From assembly GCF_000521505.1 (NCBI RefSeq), contig NZ_CP003915.1:1302001-1366000 (forward strand): 64,000 bases of DNA, written 5' to 3'. A model generated the notes under the pieces. That model saw only the letters and a list, made by a program, of their open reading frames with translations. It was not told the DNA's origin and made no database searches. Source of the stretch: Advenella mimigardefordensis DPN7. GTDB lineage: Bacteria; Pseudomonadota; Gammaproteobacteria; Burkholderiales; Burkholderiaceae_B. Shown in pieces: positions 48,749 to 57,464 of the stretch; the stretch's first letter is position 1; every line of letters begins with the position of its first letter. The translations under genes were made by a program, and so were the position numbers.

Positions 48749-49891
48749 ATGCAGATCCGTTCAAAGCTGCCCGCCGTGGGCACCACTGTTTTCAGCGTTA
48801 TCGGTGATCTTGCCGAGCGTCATCAGGCCATCAACCTGTCGCAGGGCGCGCCCAACTTCCCGTGTGCACCGGAACTGATTGATCACGCCATCGACGCCAT
48901 GTCCGAAGGGCACAATCAGTATTCCCCGATGATCGGCATTGAGTCCTTGCGCAACAAGATTGCCGAAAAAATTCAACTGCTATACGGGCATAGTTACGAC
49001 GAACTCAATGAAGTAACGGTGATGGCCAGTGCCAGTGAGGCCCTGTATTGCGCCATAGCAGCATTGGTTCATCCTGGCGATGAAGTGATTTATTTCGAAC
49101 CCTGTTTTGACAGCTACGCACCCATTGTGCAGTTGCAGGGGGCCGTGCCGGTGGGCATCAAACTGTTGCCACCTGCCTACGGAATAGACTGGGACGCGGT
49201 GCGCGATGCGGTGAATGATCGCACGCGAATGATTATTATCAATTCACCTCACAACCCCAGCGGTGCCGTGCTGTCTGATGCGGATATTGCTGCCTTGCAG
49301 GATATCGTGGCCGATACCAATATCGTCATCCTCTCTGATGAAGTGTACGAGCATGTGGTATTTGATCAGGACATTCATCGCAGTATGTCGCGCTACGCCG
49401 GCCTGCGCGAGCGTGCGGTAGTGGTCTCGTCTTTTGGCAAGACATTTCATGTGACCGGGTGGCGTGTCGGTTATTGTGTCGCGCCGACTGCAATCATGGC
49501 TGAAATACGCAAGATTCATCAATTTCTTATGTATTGCGCCGACACGCCTATGCAGTATGCGCTGGCGGCCATGATGGAGACACCTAATCATTACCTGAAT
49601 CTGTCTACCATTTATCAGGAAAAGCGTGATCTGCTGGCTCATGCGCTCAAAGAGTCAAAATTTGAATTGCTGCCAAGCAAAGGCAGCTTTTTCATGCTGG
49701 CCCGCTTTCATCATTTCAGCTATTTGTCTGACGTACAACTGGTGCGTAAGCTGATCGAAGAATTCGGCGTGGCCACCATCCCGGTGTCCGCTTTTTATTC
49801 GGATGGCACCGATTTAGGGGTGATCCGTCTGTCCTTTTCCAAGGATGACGCCACCCTGGAAGAAGGCGCAAGACGCCTATGCAAATTATGA
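48749..49891 (+). CDS. PLP-dependent aminotransferase, methionine/kynurenine type (YbdL-like)
   Basis: 380 residues of fold-type I, class I/II. N-terminal LSQGAPNFPCAPELIDHAID, NSPHNPSGAVLSDADI, and the PLP-lysine in SSFGKTFHVTGWRVGY (K231). The sequence fits the YbdL/kynurenine aminotransferase group, which prefers methionine and aromatic amino acids; the exact substrate is uncertain. It starts 24 bases after a terminator and is followed after 32 bases by a Bug receptor gene, an unusual partner. Confidence 0.88.
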   Translation: MQIRSKLPAVGTTVFSVIGDLAERHQAINLSQGAPNFPCAPELIDHAIDAMSEGHNQYSPMIGIESLRNKIAEKIQLLYGHSYDELNEVTVMASASEALYCAIAALVHPGDEVIYFEPCFDSYAPIVQLQGAVPVGIKLLPPAYGIDWDAVRDAVNDRTRMIIINSPHNPSGAVLSDADIAALQDIVADTNIVILSDEVYEHVVFDQDIHRSMSRYAGLRERAVVVSSFGKTFHVTGWRVGYCVAPTAIMAEIRKIHQFLMYCADTPMQYALAAMMETPNHYLNLSTIYQEKRDLLAHALKESKFELLPSKGSFFMLARFHHFSYLSDVQLVRKLIEEFGVATIPVSAFYSDGTDLGVIRLSFSKDDATLEEGARRLCKL

Positions 49892-49923
49892 TATTAAGCA
49901 GTCATCTCGTTCAAGGAAAAACA

Positions 49924-50913
49924 ATGACAAACTTCAGGAAACTGACCATTAGTTCGGTTCTGGCAGCCAGTGGTGTGCTGGGCCTGTCGGCTACTGCAGC
50001 AGCCCAGGACAACTGGCCCGCTAAACCCATCACATTTATTGTGCCCTACGCAGCCGGCGGTTTTGCCGATACCCGTATGCGCCTGCTGGCGGAAGAACTG
50101 AGCAAGGAACTCAAAGCCAACGTAGTGGTAGAGAACAAAGCCGGAGCGGGCGGCGTGATTGGTACAGACTACATTGCCCGCGCCAAACCAGACGGTTATA
50201 CCATTGGCAGCGGCAACCTGGCACCACTGTCGGTTAACCCAACGCTGATGCCAAAAAATGTCAAATATGATGTGAGCAAAGATCTTGCGCCCGTCATTCT
50301 GATCGAAGAAAGTCCGCTGATCCTGAGCGTTAACAATAAGCTGGCAGTGAAAAACGTGGCTGATCTGATCGCAATGGCCAAGAAAGAACCCGGCAAACTT
50401 ACCTTTGGCTCGTCCGGTGTAGGCGGCGCGCACCATCTGTCTGGCGAGCTGTTCGCCACCGATGCGCAGATTGAGCTGACTCACGTCCCTTACAAGGGCG
50501 GCGCCCCTGCCGGCAGCGACCTGATGGCGGGTCACATCGATATGATGTTTGAAATGGGTTACGCTGCCATGCCGGCGATTCAGTCTAAAAAAGTACATCC
50601 CCTGGCCGTGACCAGCGCCAAGCGACTGCCATTGCTGCCCGATGTGCCTACCATGCAGGAAGCGGGCCTGAAGGGCTTCGAATCTTACAACTGGCAGGGC
50701 GTGATCGCGCCGGCAGGCACACCTGAGCCGATCATCAGCAAACTGAATACGGCATTCAACAATATCCTGAAAAAGCCTGAAGTGCAAAAGGCGTTTGAAA
50801 GTACCGGCGGGCAGTCTGCCGGCGGCACACCTGAAGATTTCGCTAAATTCATTCAGAGCGAAACAGCCAAGTGGGCTCAGGTGATTAAAACGTCGAATGT
50901 GACGGTGAACTAA
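49924..50913 (+). CDS. Bug-family periplasmic solute receptor, downstream of aminotransferase
   Basis: 329 residues from ATG 49924 with AAGGAAA upstream. Signal peptide to about residue 28 (ATAAAQDNWP), then PAKPITFIVPYAAGGFADTR, VVENKAGAGGVIGTDYIA and VPYKGGAPAGSDLMAGHID. Bug hallmark motifs are complete. Because it probably shares a transcript with the aminotransferase, the ligand might be an amino-acid-derived carboxylate, which is inference. A terminator follows. Confidence 0.9.
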   Translation: MTNFRKLTISSVLAASGVLGLSATAAAQDNWPAKPITFIVPYAAGGFADTRMRLLAEELSKELKANVVVENKAGAGGVIGTDYIARAKPDGYTIGSGNLAPLSVNPTLMPKNVKYDVSKDLAPVILIEESPLILSVNNKLAVKNVADLIAMAKKEPGKLTFGSSGVGGAHHLSGELFATDAQIELTHVPYKGGAPAGSDLMAGHIDMMFEMGYAAMPAIQSKKVHPLAVTSAKRLPLLPDVPTMQEAGLKGFESYNWQGVIAPAGTPEPIISKLNTAFNNILKKPEVQKAFESTGGQSAGGTPEDFAKFIQSETAKWAQVIKTSNVTVN

Positions 50914-50947
50914 ACGGGTTTTTGCGATCTACTGTTGTTACCCGTAG

Positions 50948-50981
50948 CGGGCGGCTGCCAATTTGGCGCCGCCCGTTTTTT
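50948..50981 (+). terminator. Rho-independent terminator after the Bug gene
   Basis: CGGGCGGC (50948-50955) / GCCGCCCG (50968-50975), followed by six T. The loop TGCCAATTTGGC can itself pair (GCCA/TGGC). Confidence 0.93.
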
Positions 50982-51263
50982 ATATGGCCGAGCGTGACCA
51001 TTTGCGGTTATGGGGATTAGAAAACAGTCGTTCGTCGTGCACTGTCAACGTGTCATCGTATGATGCGTGACGCATACGTTTTTGGCAATCTCAACTCAAT
51101 CCGTCTTGCAAAAAACGGCAATTCAAAATCTACATCAATGCATATTCCCGTATCTCAAAAGTAAGATGACCTCTTTTTAGTAATAGAAATGCGTCTCAAA
51201 ATAAATTTCATTAATACAGAAAACCATAATTGGGCGACCAGGCGATAACGTAACGGAGAATTT

Positions 51264-53477
51264 ATGGCTAAAAACAAGCATAGACTTCTTTCTTTGCCGA
51301 CAACACTTGCGCTGTTGTTTGGCATTTTCCCTGGCTCGCTGCTGTGGGCTCAGGACGCGGAGAGCGAAGCACTTCCAACTGAGAAGCTGGAGCCTATCGT
51401 AGCGGTGGCAAGTGCAACGCCACGGTCAATCGAGGAGATAGCTGCGACCGTTTGGTTTATTGACAGCAAGAGGATCGCGCAGTCCAGCGCAATGGGTAAA
51501 ACGCTGGGGCAAATCCTTGGCGATGAGATTCCCGGTCTGGATGCCAGCAGCGGTGGGCGTACGAACAATGGCCAGAATTTGCGGGGGCGCGGCATTCTGG
51601 TCATGATAGATGGTGTGTCGCTCAATTCTTCGCGTCAGATCAGTCGACAGCTTGATTCGATCTATCCCAATAATATCGAGCGCGTCGAGGTGCTGTCCGG
51701 CGCTTCTGCGGTCTACGGCGGGGGCGCTACCGGGGGCATTATCAATATCGTTACGAAGAAATCCGATTCAGGCATTCAGGGTAGTTTCTCCGTGAATGGT
51801 GTCTCCGGGTTCAAAGGCGGCCAGGACGGCGATTATTCCATGTCCGCCGAGGTCAGTGGCGGTAACGAGCGTATGTCTGCTCGGGGTGCAATCTCTCTGG
51901 GGCGCAATCGGGCTACGTATAATGCAGATGGTGAGCTGATTGTGCCTGACATTACACAGGGGTCGCTTCAGTACAATCGGACGGCAGACATTATGGGCAG
52001 CACCCGATTCAATTTTGATAACGATAAAGCCCTTGATCTATCAGTACAGTATTATGAAAGCAAGCAGCGTAACCGGTATGGTCTGAATTTTGGAAAAAAC
52101 TTCAAGTCTTTTCCTAATTTTGAAATTTCTGACGGGTATGAAGCCGACCGTCAGGGAGCGACGCGTCGCTGGGCGATTAACGCACAATATAGTGATCAGG
52201 ATTTTTTGGGGCATCGTTGGTATAGCCAGTTATCGTGGCGACGCGAAGTGCTGGACTTTATACCGTTTATCTATACACGGCCAGCTCCGTACTTTGCCGC
52301 TTCGCAGCAAACGACAAGTGTGCTTTCCGCGCGGACGGCCCTGGAGAAGCAATGGAATAATCTCAAATTCACTTACGGGTTTGATGGCTATATCGATAGA
52401 CTCGATAGCAACCAAATTATTTTCGACAGAAAAATGAGTGCAGCCAGTGGTGGCCTGATCAATGAGCGATACAAAGAAATAGGCCGGTACCCAGGGACAC
52501 GGGTTTCGTCTGCTGCTGGATTTCTGCAACTGGATTACGCAATTTCGCCTCAATGGCAGGTCTCTGGCGGCTATAGGTACCAATACCTGAAGAACCGGAT
52601 TGATGATTTCATTGGCGCGGCACAGCAGACACGGCTGGCTCTGGGTTTAGGGCGTTCTGCCGATCATATTGCCGGTGGCACGAACAGTTACCGTGTAGGG
52701 TTGTGGAATCTCGGCACCGTATACAAATTCTCACCGCAAACCAGATTATGGGCAAACTTTTCACAAGGGTTTGAATTACCGGATCCCGCCAAATTTTATG
52801 GACAGGGCAAATATGTGTTCTCACAGGGACATTACAAACTTGTTAACGGCTCCAATGTGAGCGGTAGTCGCCTCAAGGGCATTAAAACCGATAGTTTTGA
52901 AGTTGGCGGTCGCTATGCGGACAGCAGCGCCGAGGCGCAAATTAGCGCGTTCTACTCTATCTCTGATGGCAGTATTGATTATGATCGCAAGACCTTACTG
53001 ATTACGCAAAGCGATAATAAAAAGCGCATTTTTGGTGTAGACGGCAAGGTGAGCTATTGGCTTACTAAACAGTTGCAATTGGGCGGCCTGGGGCATTATG
53101 TGAACACCCGCATTAAGTCCGGTGACCGTTGGGCCAAGGCCAGCATTACCGATGCCAGCCCATCCAAAGCCAGTGTGTGGGCCTTATGGCGTACCGGCAC
53201 TTTCGATGCAAAAATACAGGCTAATCGCATCTTCAGCATGGAGGATGGCTCAGGCCATCGTTTGAATGGTTACACCACGGTGGATGCCTCATACCTACAG
53301 CAACTGGGAAGGGGTGAGATAACCATTGGCATTCAAAACCTATTCAATAAAAAATATACAACGGTTTGGGGGCAACGGGCGAAGGTGTTTTACGCAGTTG
53401 GTGGTATACCGGAATCTATGTTTGATTACCAGGGGCGGGGCCGCACGTTCTCGCTGGGCTATACCTACGCATTTTAA
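51264..53477 (+). CDS. TonB-dependent ferric siderophore receptor, IutA-like
   Basis: 737 residues. Signal peptide to about residue 29 (LLWAQDAE), plug domain with IEEIAATVWFIDSKRIAQS, QNLRGRGILVMIDGVSLNSS and GASAVYGGGATGGIINIVTK, then a 22-strand barrel ending in GRGRTFSLGYTYAF. Long stretches match what I recall of the aerobactin receptor IutA (RYQYLKNRIDDFIG, NFSQGFELPDPAKFYGQGKY, NLFNKKYTTVWGQRA), so a hydroxamate/citrate siderophore is likely. GGAGAA at 51255-51260 fits ATG 51264. The preceding 280 bases are AT-rich, but I could not find a convincing Fur box. No siderophore synthesis, TonB or ABC genes are adjacent. Confidence 0.92.
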   Translation: MAKNKHRLLSLPTTLALLFGIFPGSLLWAQDAESEALPTEKLEPIVAVASATPRSIEEIAATVWFIDSKRIAQSSAMGKTLGQILGDEIPGLDASSGGRTNNGQNLRGRGILVMIDGVSLNSSRQISRQLDSIYPNNIERVEVLSGASAVYGGGATGGIINIVTKKSDSGIQGSFSVNGVSGFKGGQDGDYSMSAEVSGGNERMSARGAISLGRNRATYNADGELIVPDITQGSLQYNRTADIMGSTRFNFDNDKALDLSVQYYESKQRNRYGLNFGKNFKSFPNFEISDGYEADRQGATRRWAINAQYSDQDFLGHRWYSQLSWRREVLDFIPFIYTRPAPYFAASQQTTSVLSARTALEKQWNNLKFTYGFDGYIDRLDSNQIIFDRKMSAASGGLINERYKEIGRYPGTRVSSAAGFLQLDYAISPQWQVSGGYRYQYLKNRIDDFIGAAQQTRLALGLGRSADHIAGGTNSYRVGLWNLGTVYKFSPQTRLWANFSQGFELPDPAKFYGQGKYVFSQGHYKLVNGSNVSGSRLKGIKTDSFEVGGRYADSSAEAQISAFYSISDGSIDYDRKTLLITQSDNKKRIFGVDGKVSYWLTKQLQLGGLGHYVNTRIKSGDRWAKASITDASPSKASVWALWRTGTFDAKIQANRIFSMEDGSGHRLNGYTTVDASYLQQLGRGEITIGIQNLFNKKYTTVWGQRAKVFYAVGGIPESMFDYQGRGRTFSLGYTYAF

Positions 53478-53508
53478 TTGCATCTGCAATTTTCAGTCCT
53501 CACCTGGT

Positions 53509-53535
53509 GGCGTGGCTTGAGTAAGAAGCCACGCC
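53509..53535. terminator. Hairpin between convergent receptor and dadA genes
   Basis: GGCGTGGCTT (53509-53518) / AAGCCACGCC (53526-53535), 10-bp perfect stem. A second GGCGTGGCC copy at 53549-53557 could compete for the right arm. There is no long T-run; it is probably a weak bidirectional terminator. Confidence 0.6.
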
Positions 53536-53575
53536 TTCTATCGCTAAGGCGTGGCCATTACTATTGCTTATCTGA

Positions 53576-54823
53576 TCAGTACGCTGGCTGCAACGAAGGA
53601 TTTTGCGCCGATGCATCAACCAGTTCACCCAGCATCTGCGCTGTGATGGCAGACAAAGTCCATCCCAGGTGCCCGTGTCCGGTGTTATAGAATACGCCGG
53701 GTTTGCGCCCGCGGCATACGCGCGGCATCATATCGGGCATCATCGGACGCAGGCCGCACCATGGCACCACGCGTCGGGTCGCAATCTCGGGAAACAGGCG
53801 GCGGGTCCAGTCGATCAGAGGCTGTACCCGGTCAGCGCGAATGTCTTTGTTGAAGCCGTTGAATTCGGCGGTGCCGGCCACACGGAAGCGATCGCCCAGG
53901 AAGCTGGTGACGATTTTGGCGTCTTCGTCCAGCAGGCTGACCCGCGGCGTTGCTGCCAGGCTGGCTGCATCGTCCAGATGAACACTGATGGAATAACCTT
54001 TGACCGGATACACATTCATCGTGTCGCCTAGCATGCGGGCAATGCTCCGGCTGCCTGTGCCTGCGCACACAACGATCTTCTCGGCTTCAATAAAGGCAGA
54101 CTCGCCGTTGTCGTAACGTTCATGGAAAATCTGGTGCTGTTGCCGATCGCTCGCGATGCGGGTGACAGAGGTATCCATGATGAAACGCACCCCCAGCCTG
54201 CGGCATGCGGCAGCCAGGCCATTGGTGAACTTGTGAATGTCGCCGGTGGCGTCCGATGGGGTATATAGGCCGGCAAAGAAATCAGCTTTCAGTGTGGGTT
54301 CAATGCTGAGGGCTTCATCGCGCGTGACTGCATAGCGTTCCAGCCCGCCAGCCTGTAGCAGCGCATTGCTTTTGACGGCCTTGTCAAAGCTGCCCTTGTC
54401 GTAATAAATGTGCAGAATACCCCGACGCTCCAGATCAAAATCAATGTTTTCCTGCTCTGCCATGGCATATAAATGACGACGTGCTTCAATCGCCAGCCGG
54501 GTGGTTTCGATGGTATTGGTTTTGTGGTTGGGGATATTGCGAATGAATGCCGCAAGCCAGCTGTATTTATGCCAGCTGAAAGCAGGATTGAGCAGCAGGG
54601 GCGCATTGCGTTTGCCGATCCAGCGCAGCCCTTTCATTACGGTAGCGGTGCTGTTCCAGACTTCTGCATTACTGGCCGAGAGCTGGCCGCCGTTGGCAAA
54701 CGAGGTTTCCATGGCAGGATCCCGGTTCTTGTCCAGGACAGTGACCGAATAGCCGAGTTTTGCCAGAGTATAAGCGGTGGTGATGCCGGTAATGCCGGCG
54801 CCGATGATAGCGACACGTGACAT
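53576..54823 (-). CDS. dadA: D-amino acid dehydrogenase-like FAD oxidoreductase, under glycine riboswitch
   Basis: 415 residues from ATG 54823, with GGAGA just upstream. FAD-binding VAIIGAGITGITTAYTLAKLG at the N-terminus (in two motifs), FANGGQLSASNAEVWN, PVKGYSISV, and NTGHGHLGWTLSAITAQ near the C-terminus, the DadA pattern. DadA oxidises D-amino acids at the membrane and passes electrons to quinone. The tandem glycine aptamer in its leader strongly suggests that glycine (or a linked D-amino acid such as D-alanine) is the relevant substrate, so glycine dehydrogenase/oxidase activity is a fair alternative name. Confidence 0.9.
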   Translation of the reverse strand: MSRVAIIGAGITGITTAYTLAKLGYSVTVLDKNRDPAMETSFANGGQLSASNAEVWNSTATVMKGLRWIGKRNAPLLLNPAFSWHKYSWLAAFIRNIPNHKTNTIETTRLAIEARRHLYAMAEQENIDFDLERRGILHIYYDKGSFDKAVKSNALLQAGGLERYAVTRDEALSIEPTLKADFFAGLYTPSDATGDIHKFTNGLAAACRRLGVRFIMDTSVTRIASDRQQHQIFHERYDNGESAFIEAEKIVVCAGTGSRSIARMLGDTMNVYPVKGYSISVHLDDAASLAATPRVSLLDEDAKIVTSFLGDRFRVAGTAEFNGFNKDIRADRVQPLIDWTRRLFPEIATRRVVPWCGLRPMMPDMMPRVCRGRKPGVFYNTGHGHLGWTLSAITAQMLGELVDASAQNPSLQPAY

Positions 54824-54872
54824 GAACGTCTCCGATAGGGATGATACAGACCACACGATCTGCATACCCCAT

Positions 54873-55033
54873 CTGTCACGGTACCTGAGAGTTTCACCGG
54901 CCTGAATGAAGCCGGTTCCCCTTCGGTGGGCGCGTGCGCCTCTCTCCAGAGTGTCGCGTTATTTGCAGTCCTTTTGCCTGAGAGTTTCCGGGGTGGTTGC
55001 TCCGTCGGCGCCAGCAGGGCTGATCTCTCCTGC
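54873..55033 (-). ncRNA. Tandem glycine riboswitch before dadA
   Basis: Read on the minus strand, aptamer 1 (about 55033-54966) begins GCAGGAGAGATC and contains CGACGGAGCAA and ACTCTCAGGCAAAAGGACTG, the classic glycine-aptamer core. A short linker leads to aptamer 2 (about 54953-54873) with TGGAGAGAGGCGC, CACCGAAGGGG and AAACTCTCAGGTACCGTGAC. The dadA start codon is about 50 bases further on. No terminator hairpin is evident after aptamer 2, so control may act on translation or as an ON switch for glycine use. Confidence 0.93.
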
Positions 55034-55155
55034 AAACACGTATGTCGACAAGGCATATGATAGCCATCTGTTGCAAGACAACAAGCCGGGGTTTACCCTA
55101 AGCAAGGCGATCCCGGTCGACCACTGGCCGGGTGTGCGATCCTGCCGGTTTATGT

Positions 55156-55192
55156 TATTTCAAATGAAAAAACTGGTATTTCAAATGAAAAA
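55156..55192. repeat. Direct repeat with near-palindromic core
   Basis: TATTTCAAATGAAAAA occurs at 55156-55171 and again at 55177-55192, a 21-base period (two helical turns). Each copy has a TTTCA-AA-TGAAA dyad. It sits upstream of the glycine riboswitch and could be a tandem operator for dadA. Confidence 0.55.
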
Positions 55193-55224
55193 CCCGGCTG
55201 GCCCACATTAGGGCAACCGGGCTG
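55190..55224 (-). terminator. Terminator after the minus-strand Bug gene
   Basis: On the minus strand AGCCCGGTTGCCC folds with GGGCCAGCCGGG and is followed by TTTTTCATTT. The stem is imperfect in the middle. Confidence 0.7.
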
Positions 55225-55252
55225 CTGATGCGCCAATGCAGTGACTGCGAGG

Positions 55253-56212
55253 TTATTGCACCGTAATATTATTTTCCTTGATGATATTGTCGTACAGTGC
55301 AGAATCCCGTTTAATCAGTTCGCTCAGCTCAGCGGCGGAGCCACCGACAGGTACAAAACCGGCGGTTTTAAACTTGTTCTGCACATCCGGGTCTTTCACG
55401 ATCTCAGCAATTTCCGATGAGACGCGATCCACGATGTCCTGCGGCGTTCCTTTGGGAGCCAGCAGCGACGTCCATGAGTTCATCACAAAGCCCTTGAAGC
55501 CGGCCTCTTCCATGGTGGGGATGTCGTCTTCACCGTCCCAGCGTTTGGCCGAGGTAATGGCCAGCGCATTGAGTTTGCCTTCCTTCACATAAGCCATAGG
55601 CACCAGGATCGGATCAAAGACCATGGACACCTGGCCACTGAGCAAATCGGCCAGTATCGGTGCGCTGCCTTTATAGGGAACGTGTGTCATTTGAATGCCG
55701 GCCTCGTCGGCAAAATGCGCGCCTGTCAGGTGTGCGCTTGAGCCTGTGCCGCTGGACGCATAGGTCAGGTGATTTTTCTTGCCATATTCCACCAGCTCTT
55801 TGACGTTTTTGGCAGGTACCTGCTTGCTGACGAACAGAAACAGGGGCAAGTCTGCAATATGCGATACCGGGGCGAAATCGTCGTTGCTATAGTTCAGTTT
55901 ATATAAATGTGGATTGGCCGAATAGGCTGCCAGGACGGTGACAAACGTATATCCATCAGGTTTGGAGCGCGCAGCCTGACTGGTGCCGATGGTGCTGTTG
56001 GCGCCTGGCTTGTTTTCAATAACGATGGGTTGCTTGAGCTTTTCCGACAGTTTTTGCATGACCACGCGGGTGACGGTGTCGGTTGCGCCACCGGGGGTAT
56101 ACGGAACGATGACTTTGATGGGTTTATCGGGCCACGCTGCTGCAGCCGTGATGGGCAGAGCAAGGGCAGCCAGCGCGGTGTACGCAAGAAGAGATGTCCC
56201 TTTTATTTTCAT
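55253..56212 (-). CDS. Bug-family periplasmic solute receptor
   Basis: 319 residues from ATG 56212 (AAGGATT upstream on the minus strand); an open frame reaches 56263 but would displace the signal peptide. Signal peptide to about residue 24 (ITAAAAWPDKP), then PIKVIVPYTPGGATDTVTR, VIENKPGANSTIGTSQAA and VPYKGSAPILADLLSGQVS. The ligand is unknown. It is a single-gene unit flanked by terminators, with neither enzyme nor regulator beside it in the same direction. Confidence 0.9.
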   Translation of the reverse strand: MKIKGTSLLAYTALAALALPITAAAAWPDKPIKVIVPYTPGGATDTVTRVVMQKLSEKLKQPIVIENKPGANSTIGTSQAARSKPDGYTFVTVLAAYSANPHLYKLNYSNDDFAPVSHIADLPLFLFVSKQVPAKNVKELVEYGKKNHLTYASSGTGSSAHLTGAHFADEAGIQMTHVPYKGSAPILADLLSGQVSMVFDPILVPMAYVKEGKLNALAITSAKRWDGEDDIPTMEEAGFKGFVMNSWTSLLAPKGTPQDIVDRVSSEIAEIVKDPDVQNKFKTAGFVPVGGSAAELSELIKRDSALYDNIIKENNITVQ

Positions 56213-56328
56213 TTTGAATGAATCCTTATGAGATTTGGATAACCTGACAAGGATAACAAACATTAATCAAGAAAAAGTAGTCTGTCGATGAAATAAAGAA
56301 GGAAATCGCCTTGTTTTTACAAAATGAA

Positions 56329-56361
56329 AAAAGCCCGCAGAGCGAGACTGGGCGGGCTTTT
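56329..56361 (-). terminator. Rho-independent terminator after the nitroreductase gene
   Basis: AAAAGCCCGC (56329-56338) / GCGGGCTTTT (56352-56361). Read on the minus strand it ends in TTTTTTCATTTTG, so it serves the nitroreductase gene upstream on that strand. Confidence 0.88.
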
Positions 56362-56473
56362 GCACAGCGGAACAAAATTCGGATGGCAGGGGCAATATGA
56401 CCGCTTACCGTGTTCCGCCTACTGCGATGAATTTGCCTGATGCAGACGGCGCTGCAGGCCAGGCAAATGCAAT

Positions 56474-57073
56474 TTAGGCAAAGACGCGGAAGCGTTCTTC
56501 GTCGTTCATATACTCTTTTTCGCCGGCTGGGCTGACGATGCTGCCAAAAGGCATCTGGGCACGCAATTTCCAGCTGGAAGGAATATTCCATTCTGCTTTG
56601 ACTTTATCGTCGATCAGCGGATTGTAGTGTTGCAGTGAGGCGCCAATATCGTGTTCAGCAAGCGCTGTCCACACGGCCAGTTGAGCCATGCCGGTAGAGT
56701 GCTCGGACCAGATAGGGAAGTTGTCTGCATACAGTGCAAATTTTTTCTGCAGATCGCCTACAACATCCTGATCTTCATAGAACAGCACGGTGCCGTAAGC
56801 AGCCTGAAAACCACTGAGTTTTGCTTCGGTGGCTGGGTAAGCATCAGCCGGTACGATGGCTTTGAGTGTTTCCTTGGCAATTTCCCAAAGACGGTCCTGG
56901 TGTTTGCCCAGCAGGACAACGGCACGGGACGTTTGGGAATTGAAAGAGGAGGGCGCTTGCTTGATGCTGTTTTGGATCAGGCTGACCAGTTCCTCGTTAC
57001 CGAGTTTAACGTCGCGACCCAGCGCGTAGATGGTACGGCGGTTTTTCAGGTGCTGCAGTACATTTGCGGACAT
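56474..57073 (-). CDS. Nitroreductase-family protein, Frm2/Hbn1-like
   Basis: 199 residues, FMN-binding nitroreductase fold. N-terminal LKNRRTIYALGRDV (the RRT/RRS FMN phosphate site), SSFNSQTSRAVVLLGKHQDRLW, and ENSTGMAQ-like stretch EHSTGMAQLAVWTALAEHDIGASLQHYNP. This subgroup resembles the fungal Frm2/Hbn1 oxidoreductases with unusually long central helices. Function is probably reduction of quinones or nitro compounds; physiological role unclear. It is monocistronic with palindromic sites upstream, which suggests regulated expression, perhaps under oxidative or electrophile stress. Confidence 0.88.
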   Translation of the reverse strand: MSANVLQHLKNRRTIYALGRDVKLGNEELVSLIQNSIKQAPSSFNSQTSRAVVLLGKHQDRLWEIAKETLKAIVPADAYPATEAKLSGFQAAYGTVLFYEDQDVVGDLQKKFALYADNFPIWSEHSTGMAQLAVWTALAEHDIGASLQHYNPLIDDKVKAEWNIPSSWKLRAQMPFGSIVSPAGEKEYMNDEERFRVFA

Positions 57074-57123
57074 GATAGTAAAACCTTCAAAAAATGTTTA
57101 ATGGATAGTCTGTTTTTTAGATG

Positions 57124-57139
57124 CCGCAATTCATTGCGG
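57124..57139 (-). promoter_or_regulatory. Inverted repeat near the nitroreductase promoter
   Basis: CCGCAAT (57124-57130), TC, ATTGCGG (57133-57139): a perfect 7-bp dyad about 50 bases before the nitroreductase start, a fitting position for an operator. Confidence 0.5.
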
Positions 57140-57203
57140 TCTTTGCATAGTCAATATTATGCTGCAATGCAGGGTGAGTTTGTTTCATCTGGTTTGTAGG
57201 ATA

Positions 57204-57222
57204 CATTCAAAATATTTGAATG
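57204..57222 (-). promoter_or_regulatory. Palindrome upstream of the nitroreductase gene
   Basis: CATTCAAA (57204-57211), ATA, TTTGAATG (57215-57222): perfect 8-bp arms, about 130 bases before the nitroreductase start. The shape suits a MarR/TetR/HxlR-type dimer; no such gene is adjacent. Confidence 0.5.
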
Positions 57223-57464
57223 ATAAGCTTGTGAATAAGTCTAAAAGGCGTGTTGGCACCGTTAAACGGGGATAGACGGAGGAGCACGCAGAACCAAATG
57301 GGCGGTAATGACCCATGGTAGTGATGGCGATTCGGCGGCGGATGTAATTCGTGCTGACGGGCTTGTCAGCGTGCCGCTGGGGTGCGGGCTTTGATGTGAC
57401 CTCTGACCTCTGTCCGGTACCTGCAGAAAATCAGAACCAGACAGAGGAGAGGGTAGTGAGGCGT

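Larger units (their letters stand above)
57074..57464. other. Gene-free stretch before the nitroreductase gene
   Basis: 391 bases between the nitroreductase start and the stop of the next Bug gene. It contains two inverted repeats (listed separately); the rest shows no gene. Confidence 0.6.

Noticed and set aside
50982..51263. Fur box before the siderophore receptor
   Set aside because: The AT-rich region has only weak resemblance (GAAATGCGTCTC and AAATTTCATTAA); nothing close to the 19-bp consensus.
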